64,000 nt of DNA, from contig JAWKYD010000015.1 in NCBI GenBank assembly GCA_041396685.1, forward strand, positions 1 through 64,000, in the 5' to 3' direction. The translations under genes and the position numbers were made by a program. This document shows positions 53,126-61,651 of the stretch, one piece after another. The number at the start of each line of letters is the position of its first letter. Positions within the stretch are counted from its first letter, which is position 1. The notes beneath the pieces were generated by a model. That model did no database searches and was not told where the DNA came from. It saw only the letters and a program-made list of their open reading frames with translations. The DNA is from JAUIAI01 sp041396685 (GTDB lineage: Bacteria; Pseudomonadota; Gammaproteobacteria; Burkholderiales; Burkholderiaceae_E).

Positions 53126-54421
53126 ATGGAAGACTCTCCGCCATCGAATATCCGCTCCGCGGACCCGCCGGATCGTTCTGCGCTCGAGCGCGCGTACCGT
53201 GATGATGCGGCGTTTGTCGTCTCGATCGCTCCGTGGATGTTTGCGATCGGAATGGCGACCGAAGCCGCTTTGCACTGGGGAAAAGGTCCAGGCTACATTT
53301 TCTGGGCACATGCGGCGATGGCGATTGTCAGCTTCGGCTTGGCGTTGACCAATCGCCTGCATCCGAAGAACTGGCACCATCCTGAAATTGGCCTTCTTTG
53401 CTTTTGGCTGTTCATGCTCACGAGTGTGATCGTGCACACCGCAGCGTACTATCCCGATCGATTGCGCCTGCCACAATTGGTTATGGCGGTGACGGTAGTC
53501 GCGACGGGTGTTTTGATTCTGCCGACCGTGGCCGGCTGGATCGCACTGATTGTTAGCTCGATCGCTCTGTTGTGGTTATTCGTTGCCGAGTATTCGTTCG
53601 CGGCGATCGAGAACGCATCGATTCCACTGGTTGTTTTCTTCATGGCTCTGCTGGCCTTTCTTGCACGCCGCTGGGTCGTTCGCCAGGGTTTCGAGAAACG
53701 TGAGCTGGACAGAAGGCTCACCCTCAGTATCGCCGAGGCCGAGACAGCGAAGCGTGTTGCCGAGCATTCCATGCGAATCAGTTCGGGATTCTCCCATCAT
53801 TTCAATAATCAATTGCAGAGCGCCTTGATCGGTGCCGATGGCGTGCGTCGAATTCTGGGCGATGAGCACGCCGCAGGCGAATGGCTCGACATCATTGAAA
53901 TGTCGCTCAGGCGCGGGATCGATTTGACGGGCGAACTACGCCGCTACGCGCAGCAAGCGCCACTGAAAACGAGGTCACTATCGGCGGTCTCGTTCATCGC
54001 CGGACTCGATCCTGCCGGTGAGGTCCTCGGCAAAAGAATTCTGCATCGATCTGCCGATGACGTATCCTTTATCGCCGACGAGGAGCAACTCGGATTCGCC
54101 ATCACCGAGTTGCTGCGCAACGCCGACGCGTCCATGAGAAGCAACCTGGATCCGGTTCGCCTTGAGCTGACGGATTCCGACGATTCGGTCATCGTCTCGG
54201 TTTCGGATACCGGCACCGGGTTTGTTAAATCTCTCGCGGGGCCGCCGACCGAGCCGTTCGTCACCAGCGACCCGGTCAGGCGGTTCGGCCTGGGATTGTC
54301 GATCGCCGCCCGTATCGTGCATTTGCACCAGGGTACGCTCGAGTTTCGACACGGGCCGGCCGGTGGCACCATCGCCAGTATCCGAATCCCGAAATCGCTT
54401 GCTGCGGCCAAGCCGGGCTGA
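53126..54421 (+). CDS. Orphan membrane histidine kinase
   Basis: The 431-residue protein has about six membrane helices (31–182) and a short linker, then a kinase core. The H-box is SGFSHHFNNQL with H224, close to the AHDFNN type of hybrid kinases. The N-box is ELLRNADASM, G1 is DTGTGF and G2 is RRFGLGLSIAARIVHLH. It has no receiver domain, and no response regulator gene is adjacent. The many helices suggest sensing of a membrane state or a small molecule. It borders the fragment region at 54.4 kb. Confidence 0.85.
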   Translation: MEDSPPSNIRSADPPDRSALERAYRDDAAFVVSIAPWMFAIGMATEAALHWGKGPGYIFWAHAAMAIVSFGLALTNRLHPKNWHHPEIGLLCFWLFMLTSVIVHTAAYYPDRLRLPQLVMAVTVVATGVLILPTVAGWIALIVSSIALLWLFVAEYSFAAIENASIPLVVFFMALLAFLARRWVVRQGFEKRELDRRLTLSIAEAETAKRVAEHSMRISSGFSHHFNNQLQSALIGADGVRRILGDEHAAGEWLDIIEMSLRRGIDLTGELRRYAQQAPLKTRSLSAVSFIAGLDPAGEVLGKRILHRSADDVSFIADEEQLGFAITELLRNADASMRSNLDPVRLELTDSDDSVIVSVSDTGTGFVKSLAGPPTEPFVTSDPVRRFGLGLSIAARIVHLHQGTLEFRHGPAGGTIASIRIPKSLAAAKPG

Positions 54422-54468
54422 TTCGAGAGCCGGCACTTTTGCGACCGATTGCAACGAGACTCGCCAGA

Positions 54469-54588
54469 CATGGCCATCAGCCGGGCGATCACGGTCAGCA
54501 ACAACGCATGCAGCTCGTCGTCGGTGAGCGCAGCCGCCTCGTTGAAGCTCGGCGCGCCGTCCGCGTCGCACCGGTACACGCCCTCCAT
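54469..54588 (-). mobile_element. IS91-type transposase fragment
   Basis: About 40 codons (MEGVYRCDADGAPSF…LTDDELHALLLTVIARLM) resemble an internal part of IS91-family Y2 transposases. Both ends are missing and no element ends were found. It indicates that rolling-circle-type mobile DNA once stood here. Confidence 0.55.
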
Positions 54589-54673
54589 GGTGGGCGGGCG
54601 ATGATTTCCGTCGGGCAAACTGCGCCGGTTGGGCGTGCCTTTTCCAGCGTCGCCGACCGCCCATCGGCATTCG

Positions 54674-54826
54674 GGTACTTCGCCGATAGCGCTTGAAATC
54701 CCTATTGGCCAATGCAATGCCGATCACGAACATCAGCGCGGTGGCGCCGAACAACTCGCGCAGCCTCGCCACGGCGATGAAGCGAAAGAGCGGGCCGGTG
54801 GGGAAGGTGCTCCAAGTACCATCAGG
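54674..54826 (-). pseudogene. Possible membrane-protein fragment
   Basis: A minus-strand stretch reads LRELFGATALMFVIGIALANRDF, a membrane helix, preceded by PTGPLFRFIAVAR. It has no start, stop or recognised family and is flanked by other fragments. Confidence 0.3.
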
Positions 54827-54871
54827 GCGATGGCGGGGGCCGTCACCAGCGCCGTCTGCCAGCCGCTGAGC

Positions 54872-54982
54872 AATGTGTTCGCGGTGCTGATGGGTGCGGT
54901 GCGCGTGTGCTCGCTGGGGCGGATTGCGAGTGCGCTGTTCGAGGTGGGCGGGCGCTATCGGCGCAGCATGGGATCGACGTGA
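54872..54982 (+). pseudogene. 3' tail of a second icmF gene
   Basis: The last 33 codons of icmF are recognisable: NVFAVLMGAVRVCSLGRI, then LFEVGGRYRRSM, against the intact gene's NVFEVLMDAVRVCSLGQI and LFEVGGQYRRSM. The fragment ends with three extra codons (GST) and a stop. Differences include both silent and replacement changes, so it is not a recent copy. The rest of the gene is missing. Confidence 0.8.
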
Positions 54983-54988
54983 GGCCGC

Positions 54989-55202
54989 CGCGCTCGCGGC
55001 GCGCGACGAAGCGGACAACCATCTCATTGAACTCGCAGTTGCCGCGCAGGCCGATGCCATCGTGACGCGCAATCTCCGCGATATAGCTCATGGCGAGCTG
55101 AAGTTCCCATCGCTCAGGGTGCTGACGCCTGACAAATGCCTGGAGGTATTCCCATGGCCACGTCAACGATCCGCCTGCCCGACGACAAACACGAGCGCCT
55201 GA
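54989..55202 (+). pseudogene. PIN-domain toxin, C-terminal half only
   Basis: The frame encodes ARDEADNHLIELAVAAQADAIVTRNLRDIAHG and a LRVLTPDKCLE end, matching the C-terminal half of PIN-family toxin nucleases with the conserved acidic and T/N-rich patch. The N-terminal catalytic half is replaced by the icmF tail. The 3' end overlaps the antitoxin gene. It is almost certainly inactive. Confidence 0.7.
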
Positions 55203-55372
55203 AGGCGCTCGCACGATCCAACTCGGTCAGTGTCAACAAGCTGATGGACGAGCTCGCGACGGTTGCCTTGGCTAATTACGATGCGCGGGTACGTTTCGAG
55301 ACGCGATCCGCGCGTGGTGATCCCAAGCGCGCGTTGGCGCTGCTGGACAAGCTCGATCACGCTGAGCCCTGA
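55154..55372 (+). CDS. Ribbon-helix-helix antitoxin (toxin partner truncated)
   Basis: The 72-residue protein has a ribbon-helix-helix start, STIRLPDDKHERLKALARSNSVSVNKLMDE, like antitoxins that pair with PIN toxins. GGAGG stands 7 bases before ATG 55154, so it is still translatable. The upstream PIN gene keeps only its C-terminal half, leaving an orphan antitoxin. It might still bind its own operator or cross-regulate other modules. Confidence 0.8.
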   Translation: MATSTIRLPDDKHERLKALARSNSVSVNKLMDELATVALANYDARVRFETRSARGDPKRALALLDKLDHAEP

Positions 55373-55415
55373 ACGGCCTGGTCGTCACGAAGGGCGGCCC
55401 CAGCCGCATGGGATT

Positions 55416-55447
55416 GACATGATGTGATGTAGAGGCCACATCATGTC
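55416..55447. repeat. Perfect 11-bp inverted repeat after the antitoxin
   Basis: GACATGATGTG (55416–55426) and CACATCATGTC (55437–55447) flank a 10-base spacer. It lies 44 bases after the antitoxin stop. It could be a terminator-like hairpin, an operator, or a junction left by a past insertion. Confidence 0.7.
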
Positions 55448-55516
55448 CATGTATCTTGCTTAGCGTGACCGCGCGCTCTCACGCGGCGTCCAGATGCCGG
55501 ACGCCGCCACGCGGCG

Positions 55517-55713
55517 CGCGACGAACTCGAGCACCGGCTGATGGAGCTCGAGATCAAGGCCGCCTATACCGAAGACCTGCTCGAGACTCTCAATGCCCAG
55601 GTTGCGCGCCAGCAGGAAGTCATCGAGACTCTGGTGCGTGAGATTCGGCGTTTGCGCGAGCAGCAGGGCTGGCAATGACGGGCCAGCGAGACGATTTGCC
55701 GCCGCACTACTAG
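55517..55713 (+). pseudogene. Second slyX, frameshifted and without a start
   Basis: RDELEHRLMELEIKAAYTED and VIETLVREIRRLREQQ match the intact SlyX at 26648, but the frame ends at a TGA (55676–55678). The family's final DLPPHY follows in another frame (stop 55711–55713), so an indel has occurred. No start codon is available upstream in frame; an internal ATG at 55541 would give 45 residues. It follows an icmF tail in the same order as the intact pair. Confidence 0.8.
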
Positions 55714-55727
55714 TCGGCCGCGTCACG

Positions 55728-55916
55728 TGTAACGATGAGCCTTATTTCGGCACCCAGAAGCCAGGCGGAGAAGTCAGCGAAGCGGACTGGGCGCGATTCT
55801 TGGCAAAGCAGGTGACGCCCCGTTTCATCAGCGGCTTCACAGTCTGGACCGCATTCGGTCGGTGGCGGTCGGCGTCCGACAGCATCGTGCGGGAGGGATC
55901 AAAGGTGCTGCGCGTC
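55728..55916 (+). pseudogene. DUF3574 protein fragment
   Basis: The frame reads EPYFGTQKPGGEVSEADWARFL and TPRFISGFTVWTAFGRW, matching the core of DUF3574 proteins. It lacks a signal peptide and start, and loses similarity after SKVLRV. It is one more truncated gene in this stretch. Confidence 0.6.
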
Positions 55917-56106
55917 CGCTCTGGGATTTGCCTCTCTTTCTAGGGTGGGTCAGCGCGAAAGAATTTCAGAAGCCCGGCGCGCAACCTCTCTCGGAGACTG
56001 AAGGAAGCTCGGGGCGGGCCAGTCGCCACTCACCGACCCATCAGGCGCATCCGTTCGGCCGAGATCGCATGGCAGGTGTTCAGCGGCCGCGGCCTACCCT
56101 TGCCCG
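55917..56106. other. Gap before comM
   Basis: 190 bases with no gene. It marks the right edge of the fragment-rich segment, where composition returns to core-like. Confidence 0.4.
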
Positions 56107-57876
56107 ATGCCCCTCGCACGTGTCCTCAGCCGCGCCTTGGTCGGTATCGACTCCCCGCTCGTCGAGGTCGAGGTCCATCTGGCCAACGGCTTACCAGCGT
56201 TTCATATCGTCGGCTTGCCCGAAGCGGCCGTCCGCGAAAGCCGCGAACGGGTGCGCGCGGCATTGCTGCACGGTGGCTATGACTTCCCCAACCGGCGGCT
56301 GACCGTCAATCTGGCGCCGGCCGATCTTCCCAAGGATTCCGGCCGATTCGATCTCCCGATCGCGATCGGTGTGCTCGTGGCCAGCGGGCAGATTCCTGCC
56401 GAACGCACGGCCGGCCGCGTCTTCGTCGGCGAACTCTCGCTCAGCGGCGAACTGCGTCCGATTCGTGGTGCGCTGGCGATGGCACTGGCCATGGCGCGAG
56501 AAGCAAGCCACGGAGACAGGAAAACTGCCCCACCGGATCTTGCTTCCAATGTTAGCGGGAACGCGGATCGCATCAGTGCCTGTGCGGAAGCGGATCGGGA
56601 CGCAGATGCGAATACCGACGAGGCCGCCGATGCGGATGCGGATGCCGATGTGCGTGCTTGTGCAAGTGTCGGCGCGGATATCGACGCGGGTGCTGATGCG
56701 GGCGATCCCGCGCGCACTAGGCTCGGCGATCCCACGCATCTCGCAGTCGGTGCTGCACAGGCTCTCGTGCTGCCGGCCGGCAACACGCCGGAGGTGGCAC
56801 TGGTTCCGGGCCTGACAAGCGCTCCGGCCGCGACCTTCGAGCAGGTTTGTCAGGATCTGCGCGGCGATCTTCGGCTTGCGCAAACCGATGGTCGCCATGC
56901 GCCTGGCGGCGACGAGATCATGCTGCCGCTCATCGACGACATGGCCGACGTGCGCGGTCAGCCGTTTGCCAGACGCGCGTTGGAGATAGCCGCCGCCGGT
57001 GGTCATTCACTGCTGTTGGTGGGGCCACCGGGTTCGGGCAAGTCGATGCTCGCACAGCGGCTGCCCGGCATCCTCCCGCCGCTATCGGACGGCGAGGCCC
57101 TGGAGACCGGTGCAATCGCCAGTCTGGCCGGCCACTTCGATCCAAGATGCTGGCGGCTACGGCCCTTTCGGGCACCGCATCACACCGCCTCGACCGTGGC
57201 GTTGATCGGCGGCGGTTCGCGCCCACGGCCGGGCGAGATCAGCCTGGCCCACCATGGCGTTCTGTTCCTGGACGAACTTCCGGAGTTTGGCTCGCGTACG
57301 CTCGAGAGCCTGCGCGAACCATTGGAAACCGGGTTGGTGCACATCGCAAGAGCGAATCATCGGCTCTCACTGCCGGCCTCGTTTCAGCTCGTGGCCGCCA
57401 TGAATCCCTGCCCCTGCGGCTACCTCGGCGAGCCCCGCTGCCGCTGCACGCCACCGGTCATCGCTCGCTATCAGCGGCGCCTCTCCGGACCCTTGCTCGA
57501 CCGGCTCGACATGCACCTCTGGATCGCACCGGTATCGGCGGATGCGTTGGTGGCCGCCACGCCCGGTGAGACGAGCACGGCAGTTGCGGCGCGCGTCGCC
57601 GCGGCACGCGACATGCAGATGGCCCGGCAAGGCTGTATCAACGGCAAGCTGCCTGCGGCCCGCATCGACACGGCCTGCACGCTCGAGCCCGGCGCCCGCG
57701 AGCTACTGATCAGAACCGCCTCGCGAATGCAGTGGTCGGGCAGGGTCTTGCACCGGGTCATCCGGGTGGCACGGTCGGTCGCCGATCTGGCCGGGGCCGC
57801 AGACATCGATCCCGCCGCGGTGGCCGAGGCAATCGGCTTGCGGCGCGCACTGTTCGAGCAGCGGCACGAGGCCTGA
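56107..57876 (+). CDS. comM: YifB/ComM-type AAA ATPase with a large insertion
   Basis: The 589-residue protein matches ComM (YifB), a hexameric helicase that aids branch migration in natural transformation. It has the LonS5-like N-terminus (FHIVGLPEAAVRESRERV), Walker A VGPPGSGKSML (about 302–312), HHTASTVALIGGG and FLDELPEF (Walker B), and the CPCGYLG zinc-like cysteines. Usual length is about 500–510. The excess is an Asp/Ala-rich stretch at about 132–217, between GALAMALAMARE and QALVLPAGN, where relatives have only a short link. The frame is intact, so the protein is probably functional with a disordered loop. Confidence 0.9.
   Translation: MPLARVLSRALVGIDSPLVEVEVHLANGLPAFHIVGLPEAAVRESRERVRAALLHGGYDFPNRRLTVNLAPADLPKDSGRFDLPIAIGVLVASGQIPAERTAGRVFVGELSLSGELRPIRGALAMALAMAREASHGDRKTAPPDLASNVSGNADRISACAEADRDADANTDEAADADADADVRACASVGADIDAGADAGDPARTRLGDPTHLAVGAAQALVLPAGNTPEVALVPGLTSAPAATFEQVCQDLRGDLRLAQTDGRHAPGGDEIMLPLIDDMADVRGQPFARRALEIAAAGGHSLLLVGPPGSGKSMLAQRLPGILPPLSDGEALETGAIASLAGHFDPRCWRLRPFRAPHHTASTVALIGGGSRPRPGEISLAHHGVLFLDELPEFGSRTLESLREPLETGLVHIARANHRLSLPASFQLVAAMNPCPCGYLGEPRCRCTPPVIARYQRRLSGPLLDRLDMHLWIAPVSADALVAATPGETSTAVAARVAAARDMQMARQGCINGKLPAARIDTACTLEPGARELLIRTASRMQWSGRVLHRVIRVARSVADLAGAADIDPAAVAEAIGLRRALFEQRHEA
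56629..56652. repeat. Hexanucleotide run inside comM
   Basis: GATGCG, GATGCG, GATGCC and GATGTG follow one another, encoding Asp-Ala pairs in the comM insertion. This suggests the insertion grew by slippage in frame. Confidence 0.7.
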
Positions 57877-58051
57877 GTCACCGTCGGCCCATGGCACACT
57901 CCGTTGTGATTCGGCGCGAGCGCGCGTGACGTTCCGCTCAGCGCCAGTGAAAGACGCGGTCTGTCGCCATTTGCCGTCGATCCGCCTCCAACCGGCGGCT
58001 CGTCACACGGACGCGCGGTGCGCTATCCACGACCCCCTGGAGATTCATTCG

Positions 58052-59095
58052 ATGCCTGAAACCAGCCCCGCCCCCTCTGCCCTGCCGCTCACCGGCTTGA
58101 AGGTCGTCGAGCTGCACGCGATCGGCCCCGTTCCCTTTGCGGGCATGACCCTGCGCATGCTCGGCGCCGACGTCATCCGCGTCAGCCCACCCACCGACCC
58201 CGGTCTGGGCGTGGGCATGGACCCGAAGTTCGACCTGCTCAATGCCGGCAAGAGGCCGCAATACCTCGATCTCAAGAATGCCGATGGCCAGCAGGCCGTA
58301 CACGCGCTGCTCGCCGATGCCGACGTGTTGCTGGAGGGCTTTCGCCCGGGCGTGCTCGAGCGCCTCGGGCTGAGCCCGCAGGTGTTGCGCGACAAGCATC
58401 CGCGGCTGGTGCTCGGCCGCTTGTCGGGCTGGGGCAGCGAGGGTCCGCTGGCGGCGCGGGCCGGTCACGACATCAACTATCTGGGCCTTTGCGGTGCACT
58501 GCATGCCATCGGCGATGCCGACAAGCCCGGCATCCCGCTGAACCTGGTGGCCGACTTCGGCGGTGGCGCGATGCATCTGCTGCTGGGCGTGATGGCCAAG
58601 CTGATCCAACGCGGCATCACGGGCACCGGCGGCGTGGCCGAGACCAGCATCGAGGCCGGCACCATCGGCTTGACGCCGATCTTCTACGGCATGATGGCCG
58701 CGGGCCGATGGACCAATGCGCGCGCCACCAATCTGCTGGACGGCGGCGCACCGTTCTACCGGGTGTACCGCACGGCGGACAAGCGCCACATGGCGGTAGG
58801 CGCGCTGGAACCGAAGTTCTTCGTCGAGTTGTTGAAGCTCACCGGGCTGAGCGACAAGTTCGACGCCAAACGCCAGTACGACCGAGATGTCTGGCCCGAG
58901 CTTGCCGGACTGCTCGAGCAAGCCTTTGCCACCCGCAACCGCGACGCCTGGGCGGCCGATGCCTGTCGGGTGGATGCGTGCACGACGCCGGTGCTGGATT
59001 TCATCGAGGCCACGCGCGAGCCGCACAATCTGGCCAACGGCTGGTACACAGACGACCCGTTTCCGAAGCCTGTCGACGTGATCCGCTTCTCCTAG
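58052..59095 (+). CDS. CaiB/BaiF CoA-transferase (alpha-methylacyl-CoA racemase-like)
   Basis: The 347-residue family III CoA-transferase has LTGLKVVELHAIGPVPFAGM at the N-terminus, VLLEGFRPGVLERLGL (about 90–105), GHDINYLGLCGALHAIG (His-Asp region) and LVADFGGGAM. These fit alpha-methylacyl-CoA racemases, which invert a methyl-branched carbon. The start follows GGAG. It is a single gene after comM, and its stop lies within a hairpin. Confidence 0.88.
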   Translation: MPETSPAPSALPLTGLKVVELHAIGPVPFAGMTLRMLGADVIRVSPPTDPGLGVGMDPKFDLLNAGKRPQYLDLKNADGQQAVHALLADADVLLEGFRPGVLERLGLSPQVLRDKHPRLVLGRLSGWGSEGPLAARAGHDINYLGLCGALHAIGDADKPGIPLNLVADFGGGAMHLLLGVMAKLIQRGITGTGGVAETSIEAGTIGLTPIFYGMMAAGRWTNARATNLLDGGAPFYRVYRTADKRHMAVGALEPKFFVELLKLTGLSDKFDAKRQYDRDVWPELAGLLEQAFATRNRDAWAADACRVDACTTPVLDFIEATREPHNLANGWYTDDPFPKPVDVIRFS

Positions 59096-59120
59096 GGAGA
59101 CGCCCATATAAGCGTCTCCC
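59095..59120. terminator. Hairpin overlapping the racemase stop codon
   Basis: GGGAGACGC (59095–59103) pairs perfectly with GCGTCTCCC (59112–59120) around an 8-base AT-rich loop. The stem begins on the last base of the TAG. No T-run follows, so termination strength is uncertain. Confidence 0.55.
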
Positions 59121-59240
59121 TGGGCGGTGCCGGCGCCCGAGGCGGCACGATAGCGGCCGCGCGACGACGCGGCGCACACGCGCGGGCGCCCACCGTCGCG
59201 GGTGTCGGCAGCGACGAGCGGGCCAGGGTCGACACAGCCG

Positions 59241-60542
59241 CTAAGACGCGGAATGCGCGGCCGGCTTGGGCGGCCCGACACGGAAGACAAGCATCCACGC
59301 GAGTCCCAGCAGCTCCAGCCCGATCCAGATCCGCAACGCGTAGCGGTAGGCGATCGCCTCGGTCGCCGCAAAGGTCGAACACCAGTCGATCAGCACGCCG
59401 AACACCCATTGCACGAGGAACACGCCGCCGAACAGGAACAGGTTGTAGGCGGTGAACGCTCGGCCGGTCATCGACTCCGGAAAGCTCAAGCTGACATGGC
59501 TCTGCAGCAACGTGTACGGCGTGGAGATCAGCGCGTAACAGAGCCAGATCACGACACCGGTGAGCGGCGACTGGTTGAAGCTCAGCCAGACATGCAAGGC
59601 GATGATCACCAGCGACGAGACGATGCACATCTGCACGATGGAGATGCCACGGGCGGTCAGCCAGCGCACCGTGACGCCGAGCGCCAGAAACGACAGCATC
59701 AGTACGAGATTGAGCGCGAACAAGGCCTGACCCGCAGCGGCCGGCGTCATGCCCAGAACCTGGGTCAGCCAGGGGCCTGCCCACAGGCTCTGAAACGCGA
59801 CGAAGCTCGCGTGCAAGGTGAGCGCCAGCAATGCAAACCGCCAGAAGTACGGATGACCGTAAAAGTGCAGGTAGCCCGCGAAGCCCTTGCCGCCGGCATC
59901 GGCGCGGGCGCGCGCAGACTCTGGTTCGTGCCGTGGCAGAAACGCGAAGATGGCCGCGCTGGCCAGGATCAGACCGACGCCGGTGACCACGAACAGACCA
60001 CGCCAGCCGATGATGGGCAGCAGCAAGCGGCTGGGTGCGGTGGCCAGCAGCGCCCCGATGGAGCCTACGACCAGCATCATCGCGAGCAGTTGCTGTTGAC
60101 GGTCGGCCGGATACCAGAAGCGGAACACGCGTAGCGACGACATCAGCGCGCCGGCCAGACCGGCGCCGATCAGGCCGCGGCCGATCCATAGCCACGTGGC
60201 GTCGGGCGCCTGCGAGAACACGAACGAGCCGAGTGCGGCCAACAGCAGCAGCGTGGCATTGGTACGGCGGGTACCGAAGCGATCCAACCAGACGCCGAGC
60301 GGCAACTGCATCGCGGCGAAGGCCAGGAAATAAGCGCTCGACAATGATCCGAGCTCGGCATTGCTCAGGCCGAACTCGGCCACCAGTTCGGGCGCGATCG
60401 CCGCATTGATCGCGCGCAGTGCATACGACAGCAGATAGGCGGCGGCCAGACAAGAGAACACTCGCAAGGCGGCGGTGGCCGGCAATAGCCCACGGCCGCT
60501 GGCATCGGGCACGGGTCGTTCGTCGACGTCTCCGGTGGCCAC
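59241..60542 (-). CDS. MFS transporter
   Basis: The 433-residue protein has 12 predicted helices. MFS motif A-like LDRFGTRRTNATLLL lies between helices 2 and 3, and RLLLPIIGWRGLFVVTGVGL near helix 5. The first part, ALRAINAAIAPELVAEFGL, resembles sugar-phosphate/anion-cation group members. The substrate is unknown. It follows the 60546 lipoprotein gene by 3 bases, so the two form an operon. Confidence 0.88.
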   Translation of the reverse strand: MATGDVDERPVPDASGRGLLPATAALRVFSCLAAAYLLSYALRAINAAIAPELVAEFGLSNAELGSLSSAYFLAFAAMQLPLGVWLDRFGTRRTNATLLLLAALGSFVFSQAPDATWLWIGRGLIGAGLAGALMSSLRVFRFWYPADRQQQLLAMMLVVGSIGALLATAPSRLLLPIIGWRGLFVVTGVGLILASAAIFAFLPRHEPESARARADAGGKGFAGYLHFYGHPYFWRFALLALTLHASFVAFQSLWAGPWLTQVLGMTPAAAGQALFALNLVLMLSFLALGVTVRWLTARGISIVQMCIVSSLVIIALHVWLSFNQSPLTGVVIWLCYALISTPYTLLQSHVSLSFPESMTGRAFTAYNLFLFGGVFLVQWVFGVLIDWCSTFAATEAIAYRYALRIWIGLELLGLAWMLVFRVGPPKPAAHSAS

Positions 60543-60545
60543 GGA

Positions 60546-61208
60546 TCAGCCACCGCTCGCCGGCAACACGACCAGCCTGATGGAATCGAAGAACATCTGT
60601 GCCGCCTCGTCGTTGATATCTGCACCCATGACCACGAACTGATGCGCCTGCGCCGGCAGCATGGCGAACAGGGCGCGCATCTGCATCGGCCGGCCATCGA
60701 CATTGCCACTGGCAATCACCTGGCGTGCCAGGACCATGCGCTTGCTGCCGTCGTGCTGCGAGATCGCGACCAGTTCCACCTTCGAGTCGCGTTGATCGGT
60801 GGCGCCGATATTGCGCAACATGCCCTGCACCATCGCCTCGAGCACCGCAGCACGGACGCCGTCTTCGCCCGGCCCTTCGTGGCCGTGCAGATCGACCCAG
60901 GCGGCGGTGAAGATCTGCTCGGCCGCGCGCGCACCGAACATGCGCATCGGCAGGTCGTGCCCGGCCAGTCCGACCTGACGCTGCATATCCGACGGGCGCG
61001 CGGGCAGCATGAAAATCATCGGCGCATCGGCCGGCTGCAGCTCGCGCCAGTCGAAGGTCGGCGTGCAGGCGCCAAGCAGCAACCCGGACCCGAACACGAA
61101 CAGCGCGCGCCCGACGATGCCTCTGCGCCACCATCGCGGCGCGATGCGCAGCAATCGCCGCGGCGGGCGTGCATGCATTGCCCGGTCGGTTCGAAGGCGG
61201 GAGATCAT
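60546..61208 (-). CDS. Predicted lipoprotein, unknown function
   Basis: The 220-residue protein has a long basic N-terminus, a hydrophobic run and lipobox LLLGAC (Cys at about 48). The mature part has LARQVIASGNVDGRPMQMRALF and a MLRNIGATDQRD block but no family I recognise. The start may be internal (ATG at residue 11), which would shorten the N-region. It is paired with the MFS gene downstream. Confidence 0.7.
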   Translation of the reverse strand: MISRLRTDRAMHARPPRRLLRIAPRWWRRGIVGRALFVFGSGLLLGACTPTFDWRELQPADAPMIFMLPARPSDMQRQVGLAGHDLPMRMFGARAAEQIFTAAWVDLHGHEGPGEDGVRAAVLEAMVQGMLRNIGATDQRDSKVELVAISQHDGSKRMVLARQVIASGNVDGRPMQMRALFAMLPAQAHQFVVMGADINDEAAQMFFDSIRLVVLPASGG

Positions 61209-61329
61209 CGGTGATCGGCTGTGCTAGATTGAAACATGCCCGGCCATCGCGCCACGCACGTCCCGGATGCGTCGTACGGGGCGGCGGCAAGATCTCGAGC
61301 GCGTCCAACCGTAGTCAACGGAGATCCGC

Positions 61330-61638
61330 ATGCTATATGAATTCAAATCCCGTGCCACGGGCTCGGTGGTCATGACCGGGGACGTCGGCGATCAGGTCAT
61401 GAAGGCGCTGGGCCGCGAACCTGCCGAGCGCGGCGTGATCACGGTCGATCAGATGCCGGGCGCCATCGCCAGGCTCAAGGCCGCCAGCAAGAGCGAGCCG
61501 CCCACGCCGGTGGCGGGCAAGACCGATGACGACGACGGCGACCCCGATGTGATTGCGTTCGCGGCCCGCGTCTTGCCCCTCATCGAGATGCTCGAAGAAG
61601 CGGGCAAAGCGGGCAAGGACGTCACCTGGGGCGTTTGA
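61330..61638 (+). CDS. DUF1840 family protein
   Basis: The 102-residue protein matches DUF1840, common in Betaproteobacteria: MLYEFKSRATGSVVM at the start, VDQMPGAIARL (about 39–49) and LPLIEMLEEAGKAGKDVTWGV at the end. GGAG precedes the ATG. Function is unknown. BenE follows after 13 bases. Confidence 0.88.
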   Translation: MLYEFKSRATGSVVMTGDVGDQVMKALGREPAERGVITVDQMPGAIARLKAASKSEPPTPVAGKTDDDDGDPDVIAFAARVLPLIEMLEEAGKAGKDVTWGV

Positions 61639-61651
61639 AACTCCTGCGACC

